A stretch of 64,000 nucleotides of DNA from Bacteroides acidifaciens. Its GTDB lineage: Bacteria; Bacteroidota; Bacteroidia; Bacteroidales; Bacteroidaceae. A program made the translations under genes and the position numbers. The stretch spans positions 17,536 to 81,535 of the forward strand of contig NZ_JANJZR010000012.1 in assembly GCF_024623065.1 (NCBI RefSeq). The letters are read 5' to 3'. Below the pieces are notes generated by a model. That model worked only from the letters and a program-made list of their open reading frames with translations. It had not been told where the DNA came from and did no database searches. Positions 24,111-33,740 of this stretch are shown here, one piece after another. Each line of letters begins with the position of its first letter. Position 1 is the first letter of the stretch.

Positions 24111-25496
24111 TTACTTGTTTTTTACTATTTGTGCCATGAATTCTGCTTCGCAAACTACTTTTTCTCCAACGAATGCGTAACCTTTCATAGTGGAGATACC
24201 ACGACGGATAGGTGCTAATAATTCCACGCGGAATATCAGCGTATCTCCCGGCACTACCTTTTGGCGGAACTTCACACCGTCTATCTTCATGAAATAAGTA
24301 GAGTAACGTTCCGGTTCGTCAACAGAGTTGAGAACAAGCAAACCGCCGACTTGCGCCATCGCTTCTATCTGAAGCACACCTGGCATAACGGGCTCTTGCG
24401 GGAAGTGTCCCTGGAAGAAAGGCTCGTTGGCAGTGATATTCTTGACACCTACAATATAGTTGGCTCCGATTTCAATCACTTTATCTACCAGTTGGAAGGG
24501 ATAGCGGTGCGGCAACAGTTCGCGGATACGGTTTACATCCATTATCGGCGCACGGTTGCAGTCATAGCTTGGAGCCTGTATTTCGTGCAGACGGATTTCT
24601 TTCCGCATCTGGCGGGCGAATTTATTGTTGATGGTGTGTCCCGGGCGGGTAGCGATGATGCGTCCTTTAATCGGTTTGCCGATTAAAGCAAGGTCACCGA
24701 TAACGTCCAGAAGTTTGTGGCGGGCACATTCGTTCGGCCAGACCAATGGCTTGTGGTTGATATAACCTAATTCGTTGGCATCCATGTGGGGAACTCCCAT
24801 GACGTCTGCCAGCTGGTCGAAGTTTTCCTGCGACATCTTGCGTTCGTAGATTACGATTGCATTATCCAAGTCCCCCCCCTTGATTAATCCCGCGGAGAGA
24901 AGCGGCTCTATTTCGCGGACAAAGACGAATGTACGGCTGGCAGCCACTTCGTCTTTGAATTTATGCATATCTTCAAGTGTAGCAAACTGGTTCGGGATAA
25001 TGGTTGAGTCGTAAGAAACCAGTACATTCAGACTAAAGTTCTCGTCTGGTAATACAATGATAGAAGAACCGGTTGATTCGTCCCGGAATTCAATCTTTGA
25101 CTTGATGATATAAAAGTCTTTGACAGCATTTTGTTCTACTGTTCCTACACGTTCTATTTCTTGTACATAATATTGTGCACTACCATCTAAAATCGGAAAC
25201 TCCGGGCCGTTTACCTGGATAAGGCAGTTGTCGATGCCCAATGCGTAAAGGGCTGCCATACCATGTTCGACGGTGCTTACTTTGACTCCATTCTTCGACA
25301 ACACAGTACCACGGGTGGTTTCTATCACGTTGTCGGCTACTGCATCGATAGTTGGTTGTCCTTCTACGTCAATTCGCTGGATTTTATATCCATGATTGTC
25401 CGGAGCAGGATTAAATGTAACAGTGAGGTCAAGTCCAGTGTGAAGACCTTTCCCGCTCAGTGAAAAGCTATCTTTCAGCGTTTTTTGTTTCAGCAT
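24111..25496 (-). CDS. lpxC/fabZ: Bifunctional LpxC-FabZ: UDP-acyl-GlcNAc deacetylase and hydroxyacyl-ACP dehydratase
   Basis: A 461-residue fusion. Residues 1-310 are LpxC, the zinc deacetylase that commits the cell to lipid A: SLSGKGLHTGLDLTVTF at the start, STVEHGMAAL with a zinc histidine, and ARHKLLDVIGDLALIG with the HKxxD zinc motif. Residues about 320-461 are FabZ, a dehydratase of fatty acid synthesis: LLPHRYPFQLVDKV, GHFPQEPVMPGVLQIEAMAQ with the catalytic His and Glu, then KFRQKVVPGDTL. The fusion is usual in Bacteroidetes. It lies 3 bp after lpxD. Confidence 0.97.
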   Translation of the reverse strand: MLKQKTLKDSFSLSGKGLHTGLDLTVTFNPAPDNHGYKIQRIDVEGQPTIDAVADNVIETTRGTVLSKNGVKVSTVEHGMAALYALGIDNCLIQVNGPEFPILDGSAQYYVQEIERVGTVEQNAVKDFYIIKSKIEFRDESTGSSIIVLPDENFSLNVLVSYDSTIIPNQFATLEDMHKFKDEVAASRTFVFVREIEPLLSAGLIKGGDLDNAIVIYERKMSQENFDQLADVMGVPHMDANELGYINHKPLVWPNECARHKLLDVIGDLALIGKPIKGRIIATRPGHTINNKFARQMRKEIRLHEIQAPSYDCNRAPIMDVNRIRELLPHRYPFQLVDKVIEIGANYIVGVKNITANEPFFQGHFPQEPVMPGVLQIEAMAQVGGLLVLNSVDEPERYSTYFMKIDGVKFRQKVVPGDTLIFRVELLAPIRRGISTMKGYAFVGEKVVCEAEFMAQIVKNK

Positions 25497-25499
25497 TGG

Positions 25500-26540
25500 T
25501 TACTTATTTAATAGTTGTTTTAATTCTTCGATTTCTTTGCGCAGGTTACGCAGTTCTTTCTGCATATCCGGCAGGCTCCTCTGCACAACAGATGCCTTGA
25601 AATATTGTTTAGGGTCCATAGGAGGAGTTCCGATAAGCTGGCTGCCCGATTTAATATCTCCGGGTACGCCGGATTGTGCGCCCAAACTTACTTTATCGCC
25701 TATTTTTGAATGTCCGGCTATACCTACTTGCCCGCCGAACATACACCATTCTCCTATTTTTGTAGAACCGGCAATGCCCACTTGTGCAGCCATTACGGTA
25801 TGGGAACCCACTTCGTCATTATGGGCTATCTGCACCAGATTATCTATTTTGACACCGCTATGTATGATGGTAGCTCCCATTGTAGCACGGTCTACACAGG
25901 TATTGGCGCCTATATCTACTTTATCTTCCAGAATAACGATTCCGATTTGTGGAATCTTGTCGTATCCGTCCGAGGTAGGAGCAAAGCCGAATCCGTCGGC
26001 TCCGATTACCGCACCCGAGTGCAGGATACATTCATTCCCTATACGGCAATCATGATAAACGTTTACATTCGAGTAAAGCAGGCAATTGTTGCCTATTTTC
26101 ACACCGTCTCCAACGAAAGTATGTGGGTAAATTTGAGTATTATCTCCAATCACAGCGTTTTCGCCAATGTAGGCAAAAGCACCTATATATACGTTCTCAC
26201 CAATCTTGGCACTGGGGGCAACAAATGCTAATGAGTCGATACCTTGTTTCTTGGGTTTGCTCATCTCGTAAAGATTGAGCAGTTTCGCCAGACTCTCGTA
26301 TGCATTGTCTACTTTGATAAGGGTTGTTTTGATTTCGTGCTCAGGAGTGAAGTCTTTATTAACCAGGACAATGCTTGATTGTGTCTCATAGATATAAGGT
26401 GTATATTTGGGATTTGACAGGAAAGAAATAGCTCCGGGCATTCCCTCTTCTATTTTAGCGAATGTGTGTACCGTAGCGTTTTCGTCTCCAATGATTTCCC
26501 CTTGGATAAATGCTGCAATTTGCTTAGCCGAGAACTCCAT
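25500..26540 (-). CDS. lpxD: UDP-3-O-(3-hydroxyacyl)glucosamine N-acyltransferase
   Basis: A 346-residue trimeric acyltransferase, third step of lipid A synthesis. The N-terminal uridine-binding domain (about 1-100) contains [15 protein letters not shown]. Hexapeptide repeats follow from about 108 to 300, with the catalytic region [18 protein letters not shown] and the histidine in [12 protein letters not shown]. The end is a coiled coil ([20 protein letters not shown]). It heads the run lpxD, lpxC-fabZ, lpxA, pRiA4b-like; an 82-bp gap separates it from the HD gene before it. Confidence 0.96.
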   Translation of the reverse strand: MEFSAKQIAAFIQGEIIGDENATVHTFAKIEEGMPGAISFLSNPKYTPYIYETQSSIVLVNKDFTPEHEIKTTLIKVDNAYESLAKLLNLYEMSKPKKQGIDSLAFVAPSAKIGENVYIGAFAYIGENAVIGDNTQIYPHTFVGDGVKIGNNCLLYSNVNVYHDCRIGNECILHSGAVIGADGFGFAPTSDGYDKIPQIGIVILEDKVDIGANTCVDRATMGATIIHSGVKIDNLVQIAHNDEVGSHTVMAAQVGIAGSTKIGEWCMFGGQVGIAGHSKIGDKVSLGAQSGVPGDIKSGSQLIGTPPMDPKQYFKASVVQRSLPDMQKELRNLRKEIEELKQLLNK

Positions 26541-26622
26541 GTCTTTAATTTAAAATTTAATTAGTTCACAAATAACGGACTTTTTTTTCAGATTTCCGTG
26601 TTATTGCATGAATATTTTATAC

Positions 26623-27852
26623 TTACCTATGTAATCTCTGGTAGCAGAGATAGTATTTCTTTACCTTTTTGGACAATAACGAGATGTTCAACATGTCCGA
26701 TGCTTCGGCGATATTTTTGATAGTGCCGTCTTTGTAGATAATGTCAATACTGTCGTCTGCCGGGTCATACATATTCTTTTCGATGCTGGGGGTAGAAACA
26801 AAATAGTTCGCTTCGGAAAGTGTTATGCCTAGTTGCTGGCTGATTTGCAAAGTTAATTCTTTTTTTCTGTCTTCACCAATCGGTTCCGACGAGATTTCCA
26901 CTTTAAAGATATTTCGGTTTATCATTCCCATGCTTAAAGTAGAAAGAACCTTATCTGTATGGGTGCTCCATACTTTCAAGGCTGTCCATATATCGTTATC
27001 ATCCAGTTGGATGAAATTCTCCAGGCAGTCGGGATTGTTGTGGAACTCCTCAGGAGTAATGTCTTTGTAAAGGAAAAAGCGCAATGCGGGCGATGCGAAC
27101 AGTTTCACTCCCTGCGAAGCCAGTTCTTTGGCACGCAAAAGGGCACTGATAAGCATCTTTTCGTAGGCTACCGAAGTCTTGTGCAGATATACCTGCCAAT
27201 ACATCAAGCGACGTGCCGTGAGGAAATTCTCGATAGAGTAAATCCCTTTGGATTCGATGACAAGACGGTCGTCTGCCACGTCGAGCATCTTGATGATTCG
27301 TGCCGAGCCGATGTTTCCTTCCGTAACTCCCGTATAGAAACTGTCACGACGAAGATAATCGAGCCTGTCCATATCCAACTGGCCGCTGACAAGCTGGTGC
27401 AGAAAGCGTTTCGGATACTCGTCCTTGAAGATTTGAATGGCAAGGTTGAGTTGGCCGTTCATCTCCTTGTTCATCCGCTCCATCAGCATAAGGGAAATCT
27501 CTTCGTGGGGGATTCCTTTTACAATGGTGTCTTCCAGGACATGGGAGAAAGGGCCGTGACCGATGTCATGTAGCAGGATGGCAGCTTGTACGGCCTCCGC
27601 TTCACTGTCAAAGATGAAGTTTCCTTTCGATGCCAGTTGCGTGATGGCTTCGCTCATCAGATAGAAAGCTCCCAAAGAGTGCTGGAAGCGCGTGTGTTGA
27701 GCGCCGGGATATACCACGGATGAGAGTCCTACCTGTTTGATGCGGGTAAGACGCTGCAAAAGGGGATGCCGTACTATATCGTACAGCAACCCCTTCGGTA
27801 TATTGATGAACCCGAAGACCGGGTCATTGATTATCTTTCTTTCGTAAGGCAC
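26623..27852 (-). CDS. HD-domain phosphohydrolase
   Basis: A 409-residue cytoplasmic protein of the dGTPase/SAMHD-like HD family. Metal ligands are visible in HTRFQHSLGAFYLM (His), LLHDIGHGPFSH (His-Asp) and QLDMDRLDYLRRDSF (Asp). PVFGFINIPKGLLYDIVRHPLLQRLTRI at the start is typical of the subgroup often annotated as deoxynucleoside triphosphate hydrolase-like. The substrate is not known. It is 57 bp downstream of pyrF, in the purM-prfA-pyrF direction. Confidence 0.88.
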   Translation of the reverse strand: MPYERKIINDPVFGFINIPKGLLYDIVRHPLLQRLTRIKQVGLSSVVYPGAQHTRFQHSLGAFYLMSEAITQLASKGNFIFDSEAEAVQAAILLHDIGHGPFSHVLEDTIVKGIPHEEISLMLMERMNKEMNGQLNLAIQIFKDEYPKRFLHQLVSGQLDMDRLDYLRRDSFYTGVTEGNIGSARIIKMLDVADDRLVIESKGIYSIENFLTARRLMYWQVYLHKTSVAYEKMLISALLRAKELASQGVKLFASPALRFFLYKDITPEEFHNNPDCLENFIQLDDNDIWTALKVWSTHTDKVLSTLSMGMINRNIFKVEISSEPIGEDRKKELTLQISQQLGITLSEANYFVSTPSIEKNMYDPADDSIDIIYKDGTIKNIAEASDMLNISLLSKKVKKYYLCYQRLHR

Positions 27853-27859
27853 TTTATTA

Positions 27860-27925
27860 ACGGTTTAGTGGTTGGTGATTAGTGGCTGTGCGCAATATGC
27901 TGCATAGTGCTAATCGTTAATCACT
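27860..27925. repeat. Short inverted repeat related to that at 22.6 kb
   Basis: TTAGTGGTTGGTGATTAGTG and the complementary CTAATCGTTAATCAC flank a short centre between pyrF and the HD gene. It appears to be the same kind of intergenic repeat as at 22636-22745. Confidence 0.45.
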
Positions 27926-28740
27926 TTTTTCAACTGTTCAGCCATTTGTGCCTGTACTTCTTGTGCGGCTATGCGGGCAGCTTCCGCAAATTTCTCGGTT
28001 TTATCCACATAGATGATACCACGGGATGAGTTGACAATCAATCCGCAGGTACTGTTCATACCATATTTGCAAACTTCTTCCAGTGAGCCGCCTTGTGCGC
28101 CGATACCGGGAACAAGCAGGAAATGATTGGGGACAATCTTGCGGATATCCTCGAAAGCACGTCCCTGAGTTGCGCCTACCACATACATCATGCGGTCGTC
28201 GCCTGCCCATTCTTGTGATTTGCGCAGTACTTTCTCGAACAGACGTTCGCCGTTTACATCTTCTGTCAATTGGAAGTCATGAGAGCCTTTGTTGGAAGTC
28301 AATGCCAACAGGATCACCCATTTACCTTCGTAAGTAAGGAATGGAGTAACGCTGTCTTCACCCATGTACGGAGCTACTGTTACAGAGTCGATATCAAGTT
28401 CTTCGAAGAAAGTACGGGCATACATAGCGGAAGTGTTTCCGATATCTCCACGTTTTGCGTCGGCAATGATGAATTGGTCGGGATAATTATCCTTGATGTA
28501 TTTTACCGTCTTTTCAAATGCAATCCATCCTTTTACCCCCATGCTCTCGTAGAAAGCCAGATTGGGCTTATAGGCGATACACAAATCAGCTGTCGCATCG
28601 ATGATTGCTTTGTTGAACGCGAAGATTGGGTCTTCTTCTTTCAACAGATGTTCCGGAATTTTCTTGATGTCGGTATCAAGTCCTACGCAAAGAAATGATT
28701 TTTTGCGTTTTATGTTTTCAAATAATTGTTGCTTATCCAT
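27910..28740 (-). CDS. pyrF: Orotidine 5'-phosphate decarboxylase
   Basis: A 276-residue enzyme for the last step of UMP synthesis. It belongs to the longer type-2 class: [17 protein letters not shown] at the start, [13 protein letters not shown], the catalytic [15 protein letters not shown] near 95-109, and [11 protein letters not shown] for phosphate binding. It starts 15 bp after prfA and is therefore probably co-transcribed with it. Confidence 0.95.
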   Translation of the reverse strand: MDKQQLFENIKRKKSFLCVGLDTDIKKIPEHLLKEEDPIFAFNKAIIDATADLCIAYKPNLAFYESMGVKGWIAFEKTVKYIKDNYPDQFIIADAKRGDIGNTSAMYARTFFEELDIDSVTVAPYMGEDSVTPFLTYEGKWVILLALTSNKGSHDFQLTEDVNGERLFEKVLRKSQEWAGDDRMMYVVGATQGRAFEDIRKIVPNHFLLVPGIGAQGGSLEEVCKYGMNSTCGLIVNSSRGIIYVDKTEKFAEAARIAAQEVQAQMAEQLKKVIND

Positions 28741-28755
28741 CTTTATAATAATGTT

Positions 28756-29868
28756 TTAGAGTTCGCTTTCTTTCAGTCGTTCCGCGTTTTCAGCCACAAT
28801 CAAGTGGTCGATACAGTCTTGGATGTCTCCGTCCATGAAAGCGGCCAGATTGTAAATCGTGTAGTTGATGCGGTGGTCGGTGATACGTCCCTGCGGATAA
28901 TTGTAAGTCCGAATTTTTGCCGAACGGTCGCCGGTCGATACCATTGTCTTGCGTTTGGAAGCAATATCATCGATATATTTCTGATGTTCTTTGTCGTAGA
29001 TAAAAGTACGGAGACGTGCCAATGCTCGTTCTTTATTTTTCGGCTGGTCGCGTGTCTCGGTACATTCAATCAGGATTTCTTCGGCAATGCCTGTATTCGG
29101 GTTCTTCCAGATATAGCGCAGGCGTACTCCTGATTCTACCTTATTGACATTCTGTCCGCCGGCACCGCCGCTTCGGAAAGTATCCCATTTGATTTCGCCT
29201 TCATTAATGACTACGTCGAATTCTTCCGCTTCGGGAAGTACGGCTACCGAAGCTGCCGAAGTATGTACACGTCCCTGGGTTTCTGTGGCGGGAACACGTT
29301 GTACGCGGTGTACGCCCGATTCATATTTCAGGATTCCGTAAACATTGTCACCTGTGACGCTGCAAACTATTTCCTTGAATCCGCCTGCTGTTCCTTCGTT
29401 CGCATTGGAGACTTCCATCTTCCAACCTTTTGTTTCGCAGAATTTGGCATACATACGGAAGAGGTCGCCGGCAAAGATGGCCGCCTCGTCACCACCTGCA
29501 CCGCCACGGATTTCAAGAATCGCATTTTTGCTGTCCTGCGGGTCGGCGGGAACAAGCATCAGTTTGATTTCTTCTTCCAATACGGGAAGGCGTTCCTGGC
29601 TGTTATCCATTTCTTCTTTAGCCATTTCACGCATTTCGGCATCCGACTCACTGGCAAGTATACTCTTGGCCTCCTCGATGTTACCTAGCAATTGGATATA
29701 TTCCTTGCGGGCTTTCATCAAGTCATCCAGTTCCTTATATTCCTTAGTCAGCTTGACATAGCGCTTTTGATCGGCAATTACTGCCGGGTCGGTGATAAGG
29801 GTTGATATTTCTTCAAAACGGGCTACAAGTCCGTCCAGTTTCTCTAATATGGTACTGTTGTCTGCCAT
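28756..29868 (-). CDS. prfA: Peptide chain release factor 1
   Basis: A 370-residue RF1 that reads UAA and UAG. The stop-codon recognition tripeptide region is VQRVPATETQGRVHTS, and the peptidyl-hydrolysis motif GGQ lies in FRSGGAGGQNVNKVES near 235-249. The N-terminal coiled coil and the length distinguish it from RF2. It begins 3 bp after purM, a tight operon. Confidence 0.97.
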   Translation of the reverse strand: MADNSTILEKLDGLVARFEEISTLITDPAVIADQKRYVKLTKEYKELDDLMKARKEYIQLLGNIEEAKSILASESDAEMREMAKEEMDNSQERLPVLEEEIKLMLVPADPQDSKNAILEIRGGAGGDEAAIFAGDLFRMYAKFCETKGWKMEVSNANEGTAGGFKEIVCSVTGDNVYGILKYESGVHRVQRVPATETQGRVHTSAASVAVLPEAEEFDVVINEGEIKWDTFRSGGAGGQNVNKVESGVRLRYIWKNPNTGIAEEILIECTETRDQPKNKERALARLRTFIYDKEHQKYIDDIASKRKTMVSTGDRSAKIRTYNYPQGRITDHRINYTIYNLAAFMDGDIQDCIDHLIVAENAERLKESEL

Positions 29869-29871
29869 TCC

Positions 29872-31038
29872 TTAATATCTGAATTCTCCGAACTCGCTCT
29901 TTATGATTAACTCTGTATTGTCACATTCTTCAACGCGTCCTACTATCTGTGCCGGGATACCGAATGACTCGGAAATAGCGATAACTTCTTCTGCATGTTC
30001 CGGTGACAGGTAAACTTCAAGACGGTGTCCCATATTGAATACCTTGTACATTTCGGCCCAGTCGGTGCTGCTTTGTTCCTGAATAGTTTTGAACAATGGG
30101 GGAACAGGGAAAAGGTTGTCTTTTACAACACGGACGTTTTCAACAAAGTGCAGCACTTTGGTCTGTGCACCACCGGAGCAGTGAACCATACCGTGAATTT
30201 CGGGACGTAATGCATCCAGCAATTTCTTTACTACCGGTGCATAGGTACGGGTAGGAGAGAGCACTAACTTGCCTGCATCAATCGGAGAACCTTCTACACT
30301 GTCTGTCAGTTTCAGATTTCCTGAGTAAACAAGTTCTTCGGGAACTGCCGCGTCATAGCTTTCCGGATATTTTTCGGCAAGGTATTTGCCGAATACATCA
30401 TGGCGTGCACTTGTCAGACCGTTGCTGCCCATACCGCCGTTATATTCTTTTTCATAAGTAGCCTGTCCGTAAGAAGCAAGACCGACGATTACGTCGCCCG
30501 GACGGATGTTGGCATTATCGATAACGTCCGAACGTTTCATACGGCAAGTTACGGTAGAATCTACGATGATAGTGCGAACCAAGTCGCCGACATCAGCAGT
30601 CTCGCCACCGGTTGCATATACGCCTACGCCCATTTCACGGAGTTCGGCAAGTAGTTCGTCTGTTCCGTTGATGATGGCGGAGATAACTTCTCCCGGGATT
30701 AATAACTTGTTGCGTCCGATAGTTGAAGAGACAAGGATGTTGTCTACGGCTCCTACACAAAGCAGGTCGTCGATATTCATAATCAAGGCATCTTGGGCGA
30801 TTCCTTTCCATACAGACAGGTCGCCTGTCTCTTTCCAGTACATATAAGCAAGGGAAGATTTGGTTCCGGCACCGTCGGCATGCATGATGTTGCAATATTC
30901 CGGGTCACCTCCCAATATATCGGGAATAATTTTGCAGAATGCTTTCGGGAAAATTCCTTTGTCAATGTTCTTGATGGCGTTGTGCACATCTTCTTTCGAC
31001 GCGCTTACTCCACGCATCATGTATCGTTGATTACTCAT
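29872..31038 (-). CDS. purM: Phosphoribosylformylglycinamidine cyclo-ligase (AIR synthase)
   Basis: A 388-residue ATP-dependent enzyme that closes the imidazole ring in purine synthesis. It shows the PurM signatures MHADGAGTKSSLAY (near 53-66), MNIDDLLCVGA, GGETADVGDLV and VIVGLASYGQATYE. It is longer than the enterobacterial enzyme, as usual in Bacteroidetes. It is the first gene of the purM-prfA-pyrF run behind a good promoter. Confidence 0.93.
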   Translation of the reverse strand: MSNQRYMMRGVSASKEDVHNAIKNIDKGIFPKAFCKIIPDILGGDPEYCNIMHADGAGTKSSLAYMYWKETGDLSVWKGIAQDALIMNIDDLLCVGAVDNILVSSTIGRNKLLIPGEVISAIINGTDELLAELREMGVGVYATGGETADVGDLVRTIIVDSTVTCRMKRSDVIDNANIRPGDVIVGLASYGQATYEKEYNGGMGSNGLTSARHDVFGKYLAEKYPESYDAAVPEELVYSGNLKLTDSVEGSPIDAGKLVLSPTRTYAPVVKKLLDALRPEIHGMVHCSGGAQTKVLHFVENVRVVKDNLFPVPPLFKTIQEQSSTDWAEMYKVFNMGHRLEVYLSPEHAEEVIAISESFGIPAQIVGRVEECDNTELIIKSEFGEFRY

Positions 31039-31067
31039 GAGTTATAGAATTATTTTGTATACGGCTG

Positions 31068-31098
31068 CAAAAATACTGCTTTTTTTTCGTACAGCCAA
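31068..31098 (-). promoter_or_regulatory. Promoter of the purM operon
   Basis: On the minus strand, TTG (31096-31098) and TATTTTTG (31068-31075) are 20 bp apart, matching the Bacteroides consensus, 29 bp before the ATG of purM. Confidence 0.7.
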
Positions 31099-31114
31099 CT
31101 ATCTTAATAGAAAT

Positions 31115-31174
31115 GCCGCTGACCAATAAAGTTTTCGTGTCTAATGAGATACGGAAACTTTATTGGTCAGCGGC
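31115..31174. terminator. Strong 24-bp hairpin after lemA
   Basis: GCCGCTGACCAATAAAGTTT and four more bases (31115-31138) pair with 31151-31174, all but one position Watson-Crick. It lies between the end of lemA and the purM promoter. The T-tract is weak on both sides, so it may stabilise the lemA mRNA end as much as terminate. Confidence 0.65.
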
Positions 31175-31198
31175 AAAATCTTTTCAGCACTTTTTTTC

Positions 31199-31780
31199 TT
31201 AGAACTCTACTTTAGGTGCTTTTTTACTGCCTTCTTCCGCTTCAAAATATGCTTTCTTATCGAAACCGAACATTCCTGCAAATATGTTTTTGGGGAAACG
31301 GCGGATATTGGTATTGTAGGCTTGGGCGGCGTCATTGAAGTTCTTGCGTGCCACATTGATGCGGTTCTCAGTCCCTTCCAATTGTGCCTGTAATTCAAGG
31401 AAGTTCTGATTAGCTTTCAGGGCAGGATAATTTTCTGTGATAGCTAATAATTTTCCTAATGCGGAAGTTACTGCCCCTTGTGCTTTTTGATACTGAGCAA
31501 GTTTTTCCGGTGTCAGGTCGGCGGCATCCACTTTTATCTGGGTTGCCTGGCTGCGTGCGGCAATTACTCCTTCCAATGTCTCTTTTTCATGCGTTGCGTA
31601 CCCTTTCACTGTATTTACCAGGTTGGGAATCAAATCGGCACGGCGTTGGTATTGCGTTTCCACATTTGCCCACTGGCCGTTTGTGTTCTCCTCCATAGTA
31701 ACCAGACCGTTATATACACTGATTGCCCAAAAGACAAGGATAGCTACAACGGCTAAAATGATGATAATTGACTTTTTCAT
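31199..31780 (-). CDS. lemA: LemA family protein
   Basis: A 193-residue protein with one N-terminal membrane helix (IIIILAVVAILVFWAISVYNG, 5-25) and a long helical body. The family motifs ENTNGQWANVETQYQRRADLIPNLVNTVKGYA, LEGTENRINVARKNFNDAAQAYN and FPKNIFAGMFGF are intact. The function of LemA is not firmly known; it is usually encoded with TPM-domain proteins, as here, 48 bp downstream. Confidence 0.93.
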   Translation of the reverse strand: MKKSIIIILAVVAILVFWAISVYNGLVTMEENTNGQWANVETQYQRRADLIPNLVNTVKGYATHEKETLEGVIAARSQATQIKVDAADLTPEKLAQYQKAQGAVTSALGKLLAITENYPALKANQNFLELQAQLEGTENRINVARKNFNDAAQAYNTNIRRFPKNIFAGMFGFDKKAYFEAEEGSKKAPKVEF

Positions 31781-31828
31781 ATTTACTGTTTTTATTGATA
31801 TTGATATTCTGATTTTTGAGTTTTATTT

Positions 31829-32725
31829 TTAGAACCGTGAACCTGCACCGCCTCCGCCGCCCATTCCGCCGCCGAAGCTGCCTCCGCCGAAACTTCCGCC
31901 ACCTATGCCGCCAATGAATGGTCCTCCGCCGCCACTGCGATGATGATAGTCATTCTCGTAACTTTGCTGGCGACGTACGAGAGTATGCCCGCAGTTTCTA
32001 CAAGTATAAGTGACGTCTTCGGTTTTCACACCGTTAATCCGGGATACCACCCTGCTGCTACTTCTTTGTAATGTATGCTTACCGCATTTCGGACAACGGC
32101 TTTGTTTGCGTGCAGCAAAGAAAGCAATGCCTCCGCCAATCAGAACAAAGAAGAAGACAGCGAGTATAAAATCAAACGAACTGCCGTCACTTGAATCGGA
32201 AAGGGAATCATTTTCCATAGAACCGTCAAGCCGTTGGCAAGTCGCTTTCAAACCTGCTACCATTCCTGCATCCCAATTCCCGTTTTTCAAATAGGGAATC
32301 ATATATTGGGTTTGAATCCGCTTGCAGATAGCATCGGGAAGAACGCCTTCCAGGCCATAGCCGGTGTAAAACTGGATACAACGCTGGTCGGTAACCAGCA
32401 AGATAACCAGACCGTTATTTTTATCTTTCTTCCCTACGCCCCATTTGTTAAGTAATCGGTGGCTGAAATCGAAGCAATCCTCCTCTCCGATAGATGGGAC
32501 TACGGCAACTACAGTTTCAATGCCTGTTTGCTGTTCCAAAGCATAAAGCATGGCATCTATACTGTCGCAAGACGCTTGTGAAAGTATCCCCGCAGGGTTG
32601 CAAACATACTGCATCTTATTCTGGAGATGAACTTTCGGAAGATTGTCTACCGTATATACTTTCTCTTGAGCCTGCAAGGGAATCAGTAGAAAAGTGAAGA
32701 GTATAAATGTAAATATTGGTTTCAT
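31829..32725 (-). CDS. TPM-domain membrane protein
   Basis: A 298-residue protein. I use ATG 32723-32725 (MKPIFTFILFTFLLIPLQAQ), which gives a signal peptide; the longer frame to 32827 would overlap the upstream gene by 95 bp with no signal. The TPM domain (about 30-170) includes AGILSQASCDSIDAMLYALEQQTG and LLVTDQRCIQFYTGYGLEGVLPDAI. A helix follows at 200-220, then a zinc-ribbon-like cysteine pair set (CPKCGKH and CRNCGHT), and a Gly/Ser/Phe-rich tail. The pairing with LemA is typical. It may act in envelope repair, which is a family-level guess. Confidence 0.87.
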   Translation of the reverse strand: MKPIFTFILFTFLLIPLQAQEKVYTVDNLPKVHLQNKMQYVCNPAGILSQASCDSIDAMLYALEQQTGIETVVAVVPSIGEEDCFDFSHRLLNKWGVGKKDKNNGLVILLVTDQRCIQFYTGYGLEGVLPDAICKRIQTQYMIPYLKNGNWDAGMVAGLKATCQRLDGSMENDSLSDSSDGSSFDFILAVFFFVLIGGGIAFFAARKQSRCPKCGKHTLQRSSSRVVSRINGVKTEDVTYTCRNCGHTLVRRQQSYENDYHHRSGGGGPFIGGIGGGSFGGGSFGGGMGGGGGAGSRF

Positions 32726-32732
32726 AACAGTT

Positions 32733-33683
32733 TTAATGAATGTATCGCCCGACGAACTCACGGACTTTATCGGTGTATTCCTGCTGGTTCTCTTGGTATG
32801 AGACGGCATGGGTGGCACCCGGCACAATCCAAAGTTCCTTTGGTTCCGGTTTCGCTTTATAAAGCGGGTGTACCATCCATGTCGGGACGTATGTATCCTT
32901 ATCTCCGTGAATAAACATCATTGGCAGTTTGCACTTCGCCACCTGTTTCAGTGAAGAAGCTTCTTTGAAGTTCCAACCGTATTTCTTTTCGCATAGCCAG
33001 CTTGTGGTGTACATTAGCGGGAAAGGCGGAAGTCCGAAAGATGACTTCAGTTCGTGGGAAAACTCATCCCATACACTGGTGTAACCGCAATCTTCCACGA
33101 AGCATTTTACAAAAGGTTGCTGCTGCTCGCCGGATACCATCATCGTAGTTGCACCGCCCATCGAAATGCCATGCACTACCATTTGCGTACTGTCTCCGAA
33201 AATTTCATTGGCAATATTCATCCACTGCAACACATCCAAGCGGTCTTTCCAACCCATCTGAATGGCACGGCCTTCACTTTCTCCTTGGTGCTGAAGCTCA
33301 GGAAGCAAAATGTTAAAGCCTAAGTCGCGGTTGTACAAGTAACCAATCATAAACATACGAATGGCATTGTCTGTGTATCCGTGAACAATAACTGCTGTTT
33401 TGTTGGTCGGTTCGGGAGCAGCGACATAGTATGCATGAAGTTGTATGCCATGCGGATTGATGATGAAGGTATCTTTCAGCGCATCAACTTGTCGCAAGCT
33501 ATCCACCCACGGATGCAGAAATGGATAGTTCCCGTACATAAAAGGATAAGAGTCGGCATCTTTAGACAATATTTTCGCATCTGGCGCCAGCGAGAAGTTT
33601 AACATATAGAAACTTCCTCCGATAGCGCAACCGGTCATTACCAGCATAACGATAATAATGCTATAAACCACTTTCCTCTTCAT
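32733..33683 (-). CDS. Alpha/beta hydrolase, membrane-anchored
   Basis: A 316-residue serine hydrolase. The N-terminus is a hydrophobic anchor with a possible lipobox (VMTGC, Cys19). The catalytic domain shows HGYTDNAIRM (oxyanion loop), the nucleophile elbow VHGISMGGATT, HGDKDTYVP with the Asp, and GATHAVSY with the His. It resembles the BAAT/dipeptidyl-peptidase-like hydrolases common in Bacteroides; the substrate is unknown. The TPM gene starts 7 bp after its stop, so the three genes hydrolase, TPM and lemA are likely one operon. Confidence 0.87.
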   Translation of the reverse strand: MKRKVVYSIIIVMLVMTGCAIGGSFYMLNFSLAPDAKILSKDADSYPFMYGNYPFLHPWVDSLRQVDALKDTFIINPHGIQLHAYYVAAPEPTNKTAVIVHGYTDNAIRMFMIGYLYNRDLGFNILLPELQHQGESEGRAIQMGWKDRLDVLQWMNIANEIFGDSTQMVVHGISMGGATTMMVSGEQQQPFVKCFVEDCGYTSVWDEFSHELKSSFGLPPFPLMYTTSWLCEKKYGWNFKEASSLKQVAKCKLPMMFIHGDKDTYVPTWMVHPLYKAKPEPKELWIVPGATHAVSYQENQQEYTDKVREFVGRYIH

Positions 33684-33740
33684 ATGATACCTTTAACCTT
33701 TTTTTTACTCTCTCGTCTTGAAAAAGGGGTAGGAGAGAAT

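Noticed and set aside
32726..32827. Longer N-terminus of the TPM protein
   Set aside because: It would overlap the hydrolase gene and place a signal peptide 34 residues inside the protein; the internal ATG at 32725 gives a normal export signal.
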